This document shows positions 47,572-58,105 of a stretch of 64,000 nt of DNA, piece by piece. The position numbers and the translations under genes are program-made. This DNA comes from Linum tenue (lineage: Eukaryota > Streptophyta > Magnoliopsida > Malpighiales > Linaceae). The DNA lies in assembly GCA_946122785.1 (NCBI GenBank), contig CAMGYJ010000002.1, forward strand, positions 57,437,703 to 57,501,702, given 5' to 3'. The notes below the pieces were generated by a model. That model saw only the letters and a list, made by a program, of their open reading frames with translations, was not told where the DNA came from and made no database searches. Positions within the stretch are counted from its first letter, which is position 1, and each line of letters starts with the position of its first letter.

Positions 47572-49011
47572 TGACTCGCTATGACACAACTCCTAACAAA
47601 GGCCAAGTGTAACCAATGAAAGGGACTGCAGTATAGTGGCTCAAGTAATAAATATCGAATCCACGGGTCTCTAGAGTTACTATTACTCAGCTTCAGTTCA
47701 TTATCTAGCAAATCAGATTAAGATGAAAGAACTAAAACTACTCTAACAAACTGCAGTTAAAGTTAATCTAATTACAGGTTGGGAACTCACTTAGGTATGA
47801 TTCCCCCTAGCCACTAGCCAGATTAACGATTGATGATCTCTAACTTGTTTCACTTTCATTCACAATGCGGAGAATCCTTAACTAGACCTTGAGTCTCGAC
47901 TAAAGGAACAAGGCCCTCTTGAGTCAATTGCCTAGAGGGACGTATCCTTCTCTAGAACAATCGATCAAGGCGTTCTGAACTAGACTCCCTCTATCGAATG
48001 AGGTTCTCAATCGATACAAAGCAGTGAATCAACCCTCGACTAAAGCAATCGATCCACTACTATCAATCTATGGTGCTCTATTGACCTAATCAGGTATTCG
48101 CTCTCATAGGATCAAAGCAGAATCAATAATCTCGACTAAAGCAGAATTGAATCGTGAAAACATGCATAGATTGAATATGAACTCAAGATTATCAAGTCAG
48201 AGTACTCATACAATCATCCAATCAAACAAACATAGCTAGGGTTCCTCAAAACCTAAGTGAAGGGAAGTTACTCCATAGAGAAGAGAGAGACTGCAGTAAG
48301 AATCTTCAGATGATCAGTCTTCAAGTTCGGGCTTATTCCTCGAGCTTCCAAGGCGAAGAAATCCTCCAATTCCACTCCAAGAATGCCCTCAAATCGCCCC
48401 CTCTCTCTTTGGTTCGTCCCTTGGGTGTTTGGGATCCAAAACCCAGCTCTCCCCCTCTGTTTTGGCTGAAATCTGCTTAAAAAGGGCATCAGTGGCCAAA
48501 GCACGGTCGAGGGCACGACCGTGCTTTGCCTCAGCCCGCCCGTGTTTTCAGCTCGAGTTGGCCAAACTCAAATCAGCTCTCGGCAGTAAAAGCACGGTCA
48601 CAGAACACGGCCGTGTTTTGAAGGCCTCCTGCCCGTGTTTTCACTGCCGAGCCTGTTCCCCTATATTCAATGCTTCGTTTCTCCCTCGTCCGGACTCCGA
48701 ATCAGTCGCCGTTTGATCCCAGACGCTCGTAGTCTCGTCCTCTTTCGTTTCATAACAAGCTTGCATGATTCTTTGTCCATGAAGTGAGGTAGAAATCCAT
48801 TCTTCTTCAGGTCATACCCGAGTTTCTTCTCCCGAATCGTCAATTGATCTCTGATTGACTTGAAACTTGCGCCTATGCTTCACTTTATGTGCTAGGACCT
48901 GAAATGTGACAAAGGAACACAACCTAGCGTAAAATAGGCCAAAGAAGCGATAATGCAAGCTTAAACGATCAAGAAACAAAGGGGAAAATATGTGCAAATA
49001 TCGAGTCATCA
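47572..49011 (-). repeat. 3' LTR
   Basis: On the + strand it starts TGACTCGCTATGAC and ends ATCGAGTCATCA, with TG...CA borders. It includes GAACACGGCCGTGTTTT-type palindromes near 48602-48618. Confidence 0.95.
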
Positions 49012-49028
49012 AATCCCCCCACACTTAA
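49012..49028 (-). promoter_or_regulatory. Polypurine tract
   Basis: The reverse strand reads TTAAGTGTGGGGGGATT directly before the 3' LTR. This is the expected place and composition for plus-strand priming. Confidence 0.85.
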
Positions 49029-50393
49029 CCGTTTGCTTGTCCCCAAGCAAACCTAACTCAAACCAATGCAGCTCTCCAGACCTCTATATCAACAAACAAC
49101 CCCGATCGTCGGTAGAGGATTTCCTAGATCATATAGCAGCTTACGAGGTCAACTGGTCTTCTAAGACGTTCCCTATCTCTCTCAATGCGAGTACAAGACT
49201 CAAGCCAGGATCATGAGAAGAAGTAGAAGTAAGACAGTCAGTTCATGGATAAAGGGACTCACACCATTCACAACCAAGGACTCGTTGTACCGGGGTGCTC
49301 TTTCATTTCATTTCACCGTTGGAACCCCTTTTTCACTTTCATTTTACTTACTTTTTTTTTTCATTTTTATTCACTTAGCGGGGGTTCCAACTGCAGTCTT
49401 TTGCACGGTCGACCCTTATTAGTCGAGCAAGAGCAATTTCTGTACATCTGGCGCTCGCCAGAGTACTTCTTTTAACTCCTTTTCCTCAACTCGTGTGGAG
49501 GGTCAATGAAATTAAGGGGGGTCGGAAGCTCTATCCGTGCCCTTAAAAACACATCCTCGAGTAGGCAAACCGTTCAATGGGTGAAAGTTTTACTTGTACT
49601 AGAGACAGCTTAGCTTCACCTTGTAGGAGTACCCCACTAAGGATAACTAAAATCTCTTCCAAAACCCGATTTTGTGCAATGAACGGTGCCACACACGTTG
49701 GGCTTACCCCATGTTTAAGATTTCAATAATTTCGACATGGAGGACCAACTGCTTCCCATTTTCTATATGAGCACCATGTTCGATACACGAGTCCAAAACA
49801 CAATCCACATAGAGTCACCATTACCACATGAATTCAACGGTCCTAGCTCCACTAATTCACAAAATCAACTGGCATAGCAAAGAGCTAGATAGGAAAAATC
49901 TTATACTTCAACATCCTCCATAGTGCTACACTACCTCCCTAGGTTGCACATTACTATAGAGACTGTCAATTCAAAGCATACTGAGCAGGCAATTTGCAAG
50001 GAAACACGTACTTGGAGCCCTCAAATCGAAATTTGGACAGTGGACTAGGCTCCAAGCACACAAACAGCCAAACATTGACACGCATACATAATCGAACATC
50101 CCCCCACACTTAAGCACGACATTGTCCTCAATGGAGGAAAGATAAGGAGGGTAGAACGAAGTTACCAGATCAAGGGTGAATGATGGTGGACGGGGCAGGC
50201 GATGTATTCCAGGAGGAGAGAGTAATCAGAACACAAACACCACACAAAATCTCACAAAGGTTGAGTTATTGACTCTAAAATCAAAGAACAAAACTGACTC
50301 AACCGAAGAGTAATAGGGAAAGAAATGCAAACCGAATGGTTGGGTTGCCTCCCAACAAGCGCTTCTTTCACGTCGTGAGCCGGACGATGGCTC
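49029..50393 (-). other. Non-coding 3' interior of the LTR element
   Basis: 1.36 kb without a credible ORF. It holds a second copy of the polypurine motif at about 50099-50114 and a small hairpin TTGGG-TTGCCT-CCCAA at 50340-50355. I recall the latter motif from other plant gypsy-like elements. Confidence 0.6.
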
Positions 50394-51608
50394 CTAAGTT
50401 TCGGTCCACCCCAAAACCTCCTTGAAGTTGAGGTTCTCGTCGATGAGGTGGAGTCTCAAGTCACGAGCATGTGGTGCGGCAGGTGATGAAGGCTCGTGCA
50501 CTTGATGCAGATGAAGTCTCCACCCTCGAGACCTCTTCTTCTCTTCTCTCGTCTCATTGCCCCAAACCAGATATGACAACATCGATTGACCACCATCGCG
50601 TCCACCAAGAGGGACCGATGTCGATGTGGCCTTGGTCTGGCAAAGAGACACTGCAAATGGGTCCTTGCTGAGCAATTCCTCGAAGTTTGGTGGGGATATC
50701 ACAAGTAACTCATGGCCGGTGCAAGCCTCTTCCACCTCAACTCCGTCCTCAGCCTGGACGCCAATTGCTTCTTCAACCTCCCTTTCTTCTTCATGTGGTA
50801 TCACCCCTGGAAAATTATCAAGAACTCCTCCTGCTTCGCTTTCGTCATCCTCCACAACCTCTTTCTGCACCCTTTCTTGCTCTCCTTCTTCTAGCACGGA
50901 TTGGAGAGCAAGTTGCCAAGCAATTTCTTTCATGAGATCTTCTTGCATCTCCTCACTCATGCCCACCTCTTCAAAGCTCAGTGTGGGATGTGGGAAAGGG
51001 TGGCCGGCTACGACAGGACATTCCTGATCATGATCATCACGGGAGCTCTCCGTGACAACTTCTGTGTGCTCCACAATGTCCTTGTAGCCTTCTTCTTCCT
51101 CGTCCTCTTCTAGTATGGTAGCAGAAGGGTGATCTTGAGCAAGTTGTGCACAAACTTGCTCAACCCACTCTGTTTGCTTCGCTGAGCGTTGAACAGCCTC
51201 CTCCATATCACGGAGATATGAGGGATCGGAAGAGGGAAGGGCCTGGATTTGAGGATCCATCCTGGAGCATGTTCTCTCACAGGCTCGAGTAAACTGCTCC
51301 AAAAGAAGCCTCAGTTCATAGTTTGGATCTGGCTGTGGAGTGTAGCATGGCTCTGCAGAATGGCCCGTGAAGGCCGCCATGGGTAACTCCAGCGCTGATG
51401 GCCCTTCTGGTTGTGGGAGGAAGTCTTCTTGGTAATGAGATTGTCCTTGATATGCCCAGGGGTCAGATTGTTCTCCATAGAAAGGGGGTTGGTACTGGAA
51501 CCCGGATCCATAGTCTTCTCCTCCTTGATTGCTCCAGGGTGTCTCGGGGTAATACCACTCGGATGGTGGTGGATACCCCCAATGGTTGGAGAAGCCATGA
51601 GGATCCAT
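50394..51608 (-). CDS. 404-aa acidic ORF of the LTR element, function unknown
   Basis: It begins about 110 bp after the primer binding site, the gag position, and is open from ATG to stop. Residues 1-90 are rich in Pro, Gln, Tyr, Trp and Gly (MDPHGFSNHWGYPPPSEWYY). Residues 95-160 look helical, with paired Arg/Cys (FTRACERTCSRM). Residues 165-300 are strongly acidic (EEDEEEEG and VEDDESEAGG). The C-terminus contains HARDLRLHLIDENLNFKEVL. I see no CCHC knuckle, protease or polymerase motif. It could be a diverged gag or an accessory protein. An open frame in a copy with identical LTRs suggests recent use, but that is inference. Confidence 0.7.
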   Translation of the reverse strand: MDPHGFSNHWGYPPPSEWYYPETPWSNQGGEDYGSGFQYQPPFYGEQSDPWAYQGQSHYQEDFLPQPEGPSALELPMAAFTGHSAEPCYTPQPDPNYELRLLLEQFTRACERTCSRMDPQIQALPSSDPSYLRDMEEAVQRSAKQTEWVEQVCAQLAQDHPSATILEEDEEEEGYKDIVEHTEVVTESSRDDHDQECPVVAGHPFPHPTLSFEEVGMSEEMQEDLMKEIAWQLALQSVLEEGEQERVQKEVVEDDESEAGGVLDNFPGVIPHEEEREVEEAIGVQAEDGVEVEEACTGHELLVISPPNFEELLSKDPFAVSLCQTKATSTSVPLGGRDGGQSMLSYLVWGNETREEKKRSRGWRLHLHQVHEPSSPAAPHARDLRLHLIDENLNFKEVLGWTET

Positions 51609-51720
51609 GATTCAGATCTGCACCAACAAAAACAAAAACACCCAAGTGAAAAGCAAGGGTGGAAAAGAAAAGAAAACCGCTAAAGTAACAAACTTCTGCC
51701 TTTCCTAATACTCTAGAAAG

Positions 51721-51738
51721 TCCCCGGCAACGGCGCCA
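51721..51738 (-). promoter_or_regulatory. Primer binding site (tRNA-Asp)
   Basis: The + strand reads TCCCCGGCAACGGCGCCA, the CCA-ended 3' tail of plant tRNA-Asp from memory, so the reverse strand can pair with that tRNA to prime reverse transcription. Gypsy elements of the Athila/Tat group often use this kind of site. Confidence 0.85.
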
Positions 51739-51744
51739 AAAACT

Positions 51745-53184
51745 TGACTCGCTATGACACAACTCCTAACAAAGGCCAAGTGTAACCAATGAAAGGGACT
51801 GCAGTATAGTGGCTCAAGTAATAAATATCGAATCCACGGGTCTCTAGAGTTACTATTACTCAGCTTCAGTTCATTATCTAGCAAATCAGATTAAGATGAA
51901 AGAACTAAAACTACTCTAACAAACTGCAGTTAAAGTTAATCTAATTACAGGTTGGGAACTCACTTAGGTATGATTCCCCCTAGCCACTAGCCAGATTAAC
52001 GATTGATGATCTCTAACTTGTTTCACTTTCATTCACAATGCGGAGAATCCTTAACTAGACCTTGAGTCTCGACTAAAGGAACAAGGCCCTCTTGAGTCAA
52101 TTGCCTAGAGGGACGTATCCTTCTCTAGAACAATCGATCAAGGCGTTCTGAACTAGACTCCCTCTATCGAATGAGGTTCTCAATCGATACAAAGCAGTGA
52201 ATCAACCCTCGACTAAAGCAATCGATCCACTACTATCAATCTATGGTGCTCTATTGACCTAATCAGGTATTCGCTCTCATAGGATCAAAGCAGAATCAAT
52301 AATCTCGACTAAAGCAGAATTGAATCGTGAAAACATGCATAGATTGAATATGAACTCAAGATTATCAAGTCAGAGTACTCATACAATCATCCAATCAAAC
52401 AAACATAGCTAGGGTTCCTCAAAACCTAAGTGAAGGGAAGTTACTCCATAGAGAAGAGAGAGACTGCAGTAAGAATCTTCAGATGATCAGTCTTCAAGTT
52501 CGGGCTTATTCCTCGAGCTTCCAAGGCGAAGAAATCCTCCAATTCCACTCCAAGAATGCCCTCAAATCGCCCCCTCTCTCTTTGGTTCGTCCCTTGGGTG
52601 TTTGGGATCCAAAACCCAGCTCTCCCCCTCTGTTTTGGCTGAAATCTGCTTAAAAAGGGCATCAGTGGCCAAAGCACGGTCGAGGGCACGACCGTGCTTT
52701 GCCTCAGCCCGCCCGTGTTTTCAGCTCGAGTTGGCCAAACTCAAATCAGCTCTCGGCAGTAAAAGCACGGTCACAGAACACGGCCGTGTTTTGAAGGCCT
52801 CCTGCCCGTGTTTTCACTGCCGAGCCTGTTCCCCTATATTCAATGCTTCGTTTCTCCCTCGTCCGGACTCCGAATCAGTCGCCGTTTGATCCCAGACGCT
52901 CGTAGTCTCGTCCTCTTTCGTTTCATAACAAGCTTGCATGATTCTTTGTCCATGAAGTGAGGTAGAAATCCATTCTTCTTCAGGTCATACCCGAGTTTCT
53001 TCTCCCGAATCGTCAATTGATCTCTGATTGACTTGAAACTTGCGCCTATGCTTCACTTTATGTGCTAGGACCTGAAATGTGACAAAGGAACACAACCTAG
53101 CGTAAAATAGGCCAAAGAAGCGATAATGCAAGCTTAAACGATCAAGAAACAAAGGGGAAAATATGTGCAAATATCGAGTCATCA
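51745..53184 (-). repeat. 5' LTR
   Basis: Same length and, as far as read, same sequence as 47572-49011. In element orientation it is followed, six bases on, by the primer binding site. Confidence 0.95.
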
Positions 53185-53189
53185 TCCAC

Positions 53190-54113
53190 GCTGGTACGAC
53201 TGCTCGCCTCGTACGACCTCTTCTCGAAAACCACGTTCGTTATCCCTTCCTCAACCTGGCGAGTGAGAAAGGGTTAGTCTCATCGTTACTTTCTAAGGTC
53301 TTTGACTAAGCAACACCTTACTAACACATTATTAGTGTTTCCTTTCTTTAGATGAAAGTCGTTCTCGCCTTCATCCTTATACTTTAGTCCTTAATAGCTT
53401 ATAAAAGTTATCTACTTATATCTTAACTTATATACTTATTATTGGGGTCCACCGCGTTACGTATCGTCGTCCGATGTCCCTATCCTTAAGGCAATGGTAC
53501 TGCTTTACGTATCGTCGTCCAGTCCATGTCCGGCCAACTACTGCATTACGTATCGTTGTCCAGTAGTGATCCAAAATCCTCGATCAATTGTTGCGTTACT
53601 TATCATCGTTCAGTAGTGATCCGACCATCTACCACGTCCAGTAGTGGCCCAACCGCCTGGGGGTTCATATTACCACATACACATTCACATACATAACACA
53701 ACGCGTACCTCCACCTTAAGTAGGCGGTGAGATGCCTCACACACATAATCGCGCATAATTCAAAAAATAACTAGCATTACTTAAAATAAATGCAACAACT
53801 AAAAGACCTACGACCGAGATATTACCCCATTTACACTCACCTCACTTTGTAGATGAATACCATAATCCATAACCTCGATTGGTTTGCTATTTGTCCTCTA
53901 CTAGATGCCATTGTCTTAACCTCGTTGTGCAGAATCATTCAGCTCATCCTCCCATAGTTAGTAAATGGAATAGACTAACTCAATTTGCAACATAATGCCC
54001 TTAACCCACGTGAACTAATTAGACCCATTCCTAGCTCCCAGTTCTCTTTGTACGTACAACTAACCACCCATAACATAACTATAAGCAACTCTAGCTGGTT
54101 TTGCTTGTAATTC
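53190..54113 (-). other. LTR-like remnant with short direct repeats
   Basis: A phrase close to TTACGTATCGTCGTCCAGTA recurs about four times between 53455 and 53610 at roughly 40-50 bp spacing, with GTAGTGATCC tails. The DNA resembles plant gypsy LTR sequence in reverse orientation. No borders were found. Confidence 0.4.
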
Positions 54114-54121
54114 ACCAAAAT

Positions 54122-57100
54122 TAGGGTTGGGAAAACGGTTGGCGGTTTGCGGTTAAACCGACAACCGCACCGAAACCGCGCGGTTATTGGTTAACCGCAT
54201 ATTTGGCCTATTTTGCGATCGCGGTTGTAGATATGGGTTGTTTTGCGGTTTGCGGTTTAACCGCAACCGAAACTGCAAATCCATATAACCACAAGGCTAA
54301 CCGCGAACCAGACCCAACCCATAATTCACCCCCAGCCCAGCCCAGCCAGCAGGCAGCAGCCCAAAGCCCCAAACCCGACCTGGCCCTCCCCACTTCTCCC
54401 TGCCGACGCGACGCCGTCGTTTACTCGTTTTGAGTGACTTATGATTTGAACTTTGAAGAAACAAAAATCAAAACCCTTCGTTAATTCGTTTCGTTTCGTC
54501 CCTTCCCAGTTCCCACCGGAAACTGAAGTCTGAAAACCAAAACCCTTTGGAGGCTTCGAGCTTCGACCCTTCATCTTCCCGCTGCGCCTTTGCCATCCGG
54601 TTGCCGCTGTCCGGCGTTCCCCTGCGACGGAGTTCCTCTGCCGCTGCCGTCCCTGGGCCGCTGGCCCCCTGGCCGTCCGTCTTCAAGTAATCAAGTGCTG
54701 CCCTGCCCCGAGAAAAATACGGAATAACAGAGCATAGCGCGCCAGTCATCGAATTCATCGCCACCAGAGCATAGCGCTGCGCCCCTCCATCGTCCCGCCC
54801 TCTATTCGTCTTCCTCTTCCTCTCTCCGTTCCATCAGAAGTGTCGTGTCGTCAATCAATGTAAGTTTCTGTTTCTCTTTTCTCAGCAGGGAAGTAAAGTT
54901 CACAATTGCAGGGTCCAAAAAGTATAAATTATAGAAATTTTATTCAATGGATGAATGGAATACAGTCCATTCACATTTCCTTTTCCTCTGTTATGTACAT
55001 ATATACATATGCTCGAACAACCTCCTAATTGTAGTTGGCATCTTCTCATATTTTGATAGGGAGAAGCAAGGAGAAGGAGCAAAAACAATGAAAAACAAAG
55101 GAAAGGCAATTTCAGCTCCTGCCCCTGCCGCCAAGACCAAGAGTAAGAAGAGACGCAGGATTGATGAATCAAGTGGAAGTGGAGGACTTGCAGATGTTGC
55201 CAGTTTTGTGGTAGCACCTACTCCCGAGGTTGTGGCTCCTGAGCAGCCTGTTGCTGCTACTGGTGAAGCTGTTGCAGCAGCTCCAACAACAAAACAACCT
55301 GCAAAAAAGAGTAAGAGGAAGGTGTACAAGATAAAGTCAACAACATATGAAGAGTACGAACTGTATTATGTACCAAATCCCAATGCCAAGAAACAAGCGG
55401 CGGAGGGGAAGGTAGTGAAGAAGGAGTTGAGGAAGGCAAGATGCTTGTTTTGAAAAACAAGGCTAGCTGCCGATCCACGCGATAATGGTACTTCTGCTCT
55501 CCGTACTCATACTAGATCTTGTAGAAGAAAAAGGGCAGAGAAAGGTGGTCAAATGCAAATAAGCCTACAACCAATTGATGAAAGGATGAAAACTTTAGCC
55601 AATTGGAAATTTGACCAGGGAAAAGTGAGGTATGCATTAGCTCAAATGATAATCATGGATGAGTTGCCCTTTAGATTTGTTGAGAGGGCAGGGTTTAAAC
55701 AATTTTGTCTTGCTTCATGTCCTACGTTCAAGATCCCATGTAGAAAGACCATTAGAGAAGATTGCTTCAGATTGTTTGTTGATGGGAGGAAGCAACTGAA
55801 GAATTATTTCCATGACAAGTGTGCTGGCAGGGTGTCTCTTACAACAGATTGTTGGACTTCTGTTCAGAACTTTAATTATTTGAGTTTGACTGCTCACTTT
55901 GTTGGTAATGATTGAAAGTTACATAAGAAGATCATTGGGTTTCGTCGCATTACTAGTCACAAGGGTGTTGATATTGCTGACTCTATTGGGAGCATTTTGG
56001 AAGAATGGGGCTTGAAGGATGTGTTTACCATCACAGTTGACAATGCATCTGCAAATGATACAACAATTGGTTGCTTGAAGGATAAATTGATGACTTGGGG
56101 TAGCAGTGTTAAAGATGGTGCATATTTGCATATCCGTTGTGTGGCTCATATAGTTAATATCATTGTCAGTGACGGATTGGAGGAAATTGGGGTGGCTGTA
56201 ATTCGAATTAGGGAGGCTGTGAAATGGGTTCGTGCTTCACCTACAAGGCTGGAAAAAATTAAGAAATGTGTTAGATTTCATCACATTGACTGCAAGAAGA
56301 TGTTGTGTTTGGATGTTCCCACTAGGTGGAATTCCACATATTTAATGTTGGAGTCAGCTGAGTTGTATGAGAAGGCATTTAAACTTCTTGAGACTGAGGA
56401 TGGGGAGTTTCGGGTTGATCTCTTGAAGTTAAAGAAGTACAAGGGTGAGGAAATTGGTCCTCCAACTGCAGCAGATTGGGAGAGTGCAAGAAACTTGTGC
56501 AAGCACTTGAGTTACTTTCATGAGCTTACCTTACTTGTTTCAGGTACGAAGTATGTGACTTCTCATCTATTCTTGAGAGAGCTTCTTCATATATTCCACC
56601 AGCTCAAAGAAATGGAGGCTAGTGAGGAAGAGGAGGTCAGAAATATGACATTTAGGATGCATGCAAAGGTAGGAAAGTATTGGTATGAGGCGGAGAATGA
56701 TAATTCAAGAATGAACAAGCTTTTCTACATGGCAGTGGTGTTTGATCCTAGGCACAAAATGAAGTATCCCATTTATGTTTTGAGGAAGTTATATGGACAA
56801 GCTAGAGGGGATGAGTTGGCTGAAGATCTTCAGAGTGAGCTTACTTCCTTGTTTAAGCATTACCAAAGCAAATGCAAACCTCCTACTCAAAGTCAAGGCC
56901 AAGGGTCACAATCTGGGATTGGGAGTGCAGAAACGACTACTCCTGGTGAGGTGGGCAGCCTTGTGCCCAATGTGGGGAGGCGTGTTTGTGATGATGATTA
57001 TAAAGCGTGTGAGGAAATTGCTCATCCTCCGAGTTGGACAGATATTTGGTAGAGATTCGTGAAGGAGATGCGAAAAATATGAAGTATGATGTGCTGAGTT

Positions 57101-58097
57101 GGTGGAAAAACAATGCACATCGCTATCCCATTTTGAGCGAGATGGCCAAAGACATATTTGATGTCCCCATTTCCACAGTAGCTTCCGAGAGTGCTTTTAG
57201 TACCGGAGGTCGTGTGTTGGATTCTTTTAGGAGTTCTTTGACTCCTCAAATTGTGGAAGCTCTCATTTGCAGTGAAGATTGGTTAGCAAGCTCAACATTG
57301 CCAATTGAAGATGAGGATTTGGAGGAGTTGGAAGATCTTGACAATGGTATTTATTTTATTTTAGTTGCTTTAGTTTGTTGAGCTATTGTTACTTTGCTTT
57401 CTAACTTAATTCCATTCTAATATTTGTTTTATTGTTTTAGCATTCAAAACTTTAGTGTGGGATGTGAATACTTCTACCAAAGATGGACTTGGAAGTGCAA
57501 TAAATGCAATGCCCATTGATTGTGAAGCTCCTTCTGCTTCGGTTGGAGTGGGACCTAGTGCTACGGGCGGAGTGAGACCTAGTGGTGGAGGAGCTATTAG
57601 CGACAGTGATGGCGAGGATGACAGTTCTAGTGATGGGGAGGATAGTCAGTAGGATCACCGATCAAGAATGATTGAAGAATTGATGTTTAAGTTCTAGCTA
57701 TGTCTATGTTTATTTGGTATGTTGGTTAATTTCCTATAAAGTTCAAACTTGGGATTGTGCATTTGTGCTTGTGGATTGTGTTATTTGGATATGCAGACAT
57801 ATGCAGGGGCTTGATGGAAGTACAAATAGACAAAACAGTAGTTGCTGTGTTTTTTTTCCATGATTTTTTTGCGGTTAGTTCGCGGTTAATTGTCGGTTAG
57901 AGTGCTAACTACGGTTTCATATGGTGTTTCGGTTGTTGCGGTTTTCACAACCATAAACCGCGGTTCACCGCTAACCGCGTTCTGCGGTTTTTGGTTAACC
58001 GCTAACCGTCGCGGTTGGCCAATATGGGTGTTTTGCGGTTGCAGTTAACCGCAAATTGCGGTGCAGTTAACCGCAACCGCACCGTTTCCCACCCCTA
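54122..58097 (+). mobile_element. hAT element with broken RICESLEEPER-type transposase
   Basis: 3976 bp with ends TAGGGTTGGGAAAACGG (left) and TAGGGGTGGGAAACGG (right, reverse complement) and a perfect 8-bp duplication ACCAAAAT (54114-54121 and 58098-58105). GCGGTT/AACCGC motifs crowd the first roughly 180 bp and last roughly 220 bp, as expected for transposase-binding subterminal repeats. It carries one transposase gene, now with two stops and a frameshift. Confidence 0.93.
55088..57652 (+). pseudogene. hAT transposase (zf-BED, RICESLEEPER-like), inactivated
   Basis: The enzyme family cuts and pastes hAT elements and includes domesticated RICESLEEPER/DAYSLEEPER. From ATG 55088 there is a Lys-rich N-terminus, then a BED finger (KARCLF, then GTSALRTHTRSC). 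The RNase H-like core has RVSLTTDCWTSVQNFNYLSL, FTITVDNASANDTTI and HIRCVAHIVNIIVSDGLEEI. The C-terminal dimerisation domain has VPISTVASESAFSTGGRVL. A 3' intron (57347-57440) leads to an acidic tail ending at 57652. In-frame TGA at 55451-55453 replaces the second BED cysteine codon, and TGA at 55913-55915 replaces a conserved Trp. A frameshift lies at about 57030-57050. This copy cannot make full transposase. Confidence 0.9.
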
Positions 58098-58105
58098 ACC
58101 AAAAT

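Larger units (their letters stand above)
47572..53184 (-). mobile_element. Young non-autonomous LTR retrotransposon
   Basis: 5613 bp, read on the reverse strand. Both LTRs are 1440 bp and looked identical wherever I compared them line by line. The target duplication TCCAC is perfect (47567-47571 and 53185-53189). A primer binding site matching the 3' end of plant tRNA-Asp (TGGCGCCGTTGCCGGGGA) lies six bases inside the 5' LTR. A polypurine tract abuts the 3' LTR. The 2.7-kb interior has one long ORF (404 aa) and no protease, reverse transcriptase, RNase H or integrase, so replication enzymes must come from a partner element. A solo LTR of the same family lies at 2339-3832. Confidence 0.95.

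Noticed and set aside
48268..48716. Frames of 82 and 95 codons, repeated at 52441-52889
   Set aside because: They lie in the LTRs and are identical only because the two LTRs are identical. There is no protein-like composition or family.
51721..51738. Possible tRNA-Asp gene
   Set aside because: Only the 3' acceptor end of tRNA-Asp is present. Its place beside the LTR makes it a primer binding site.
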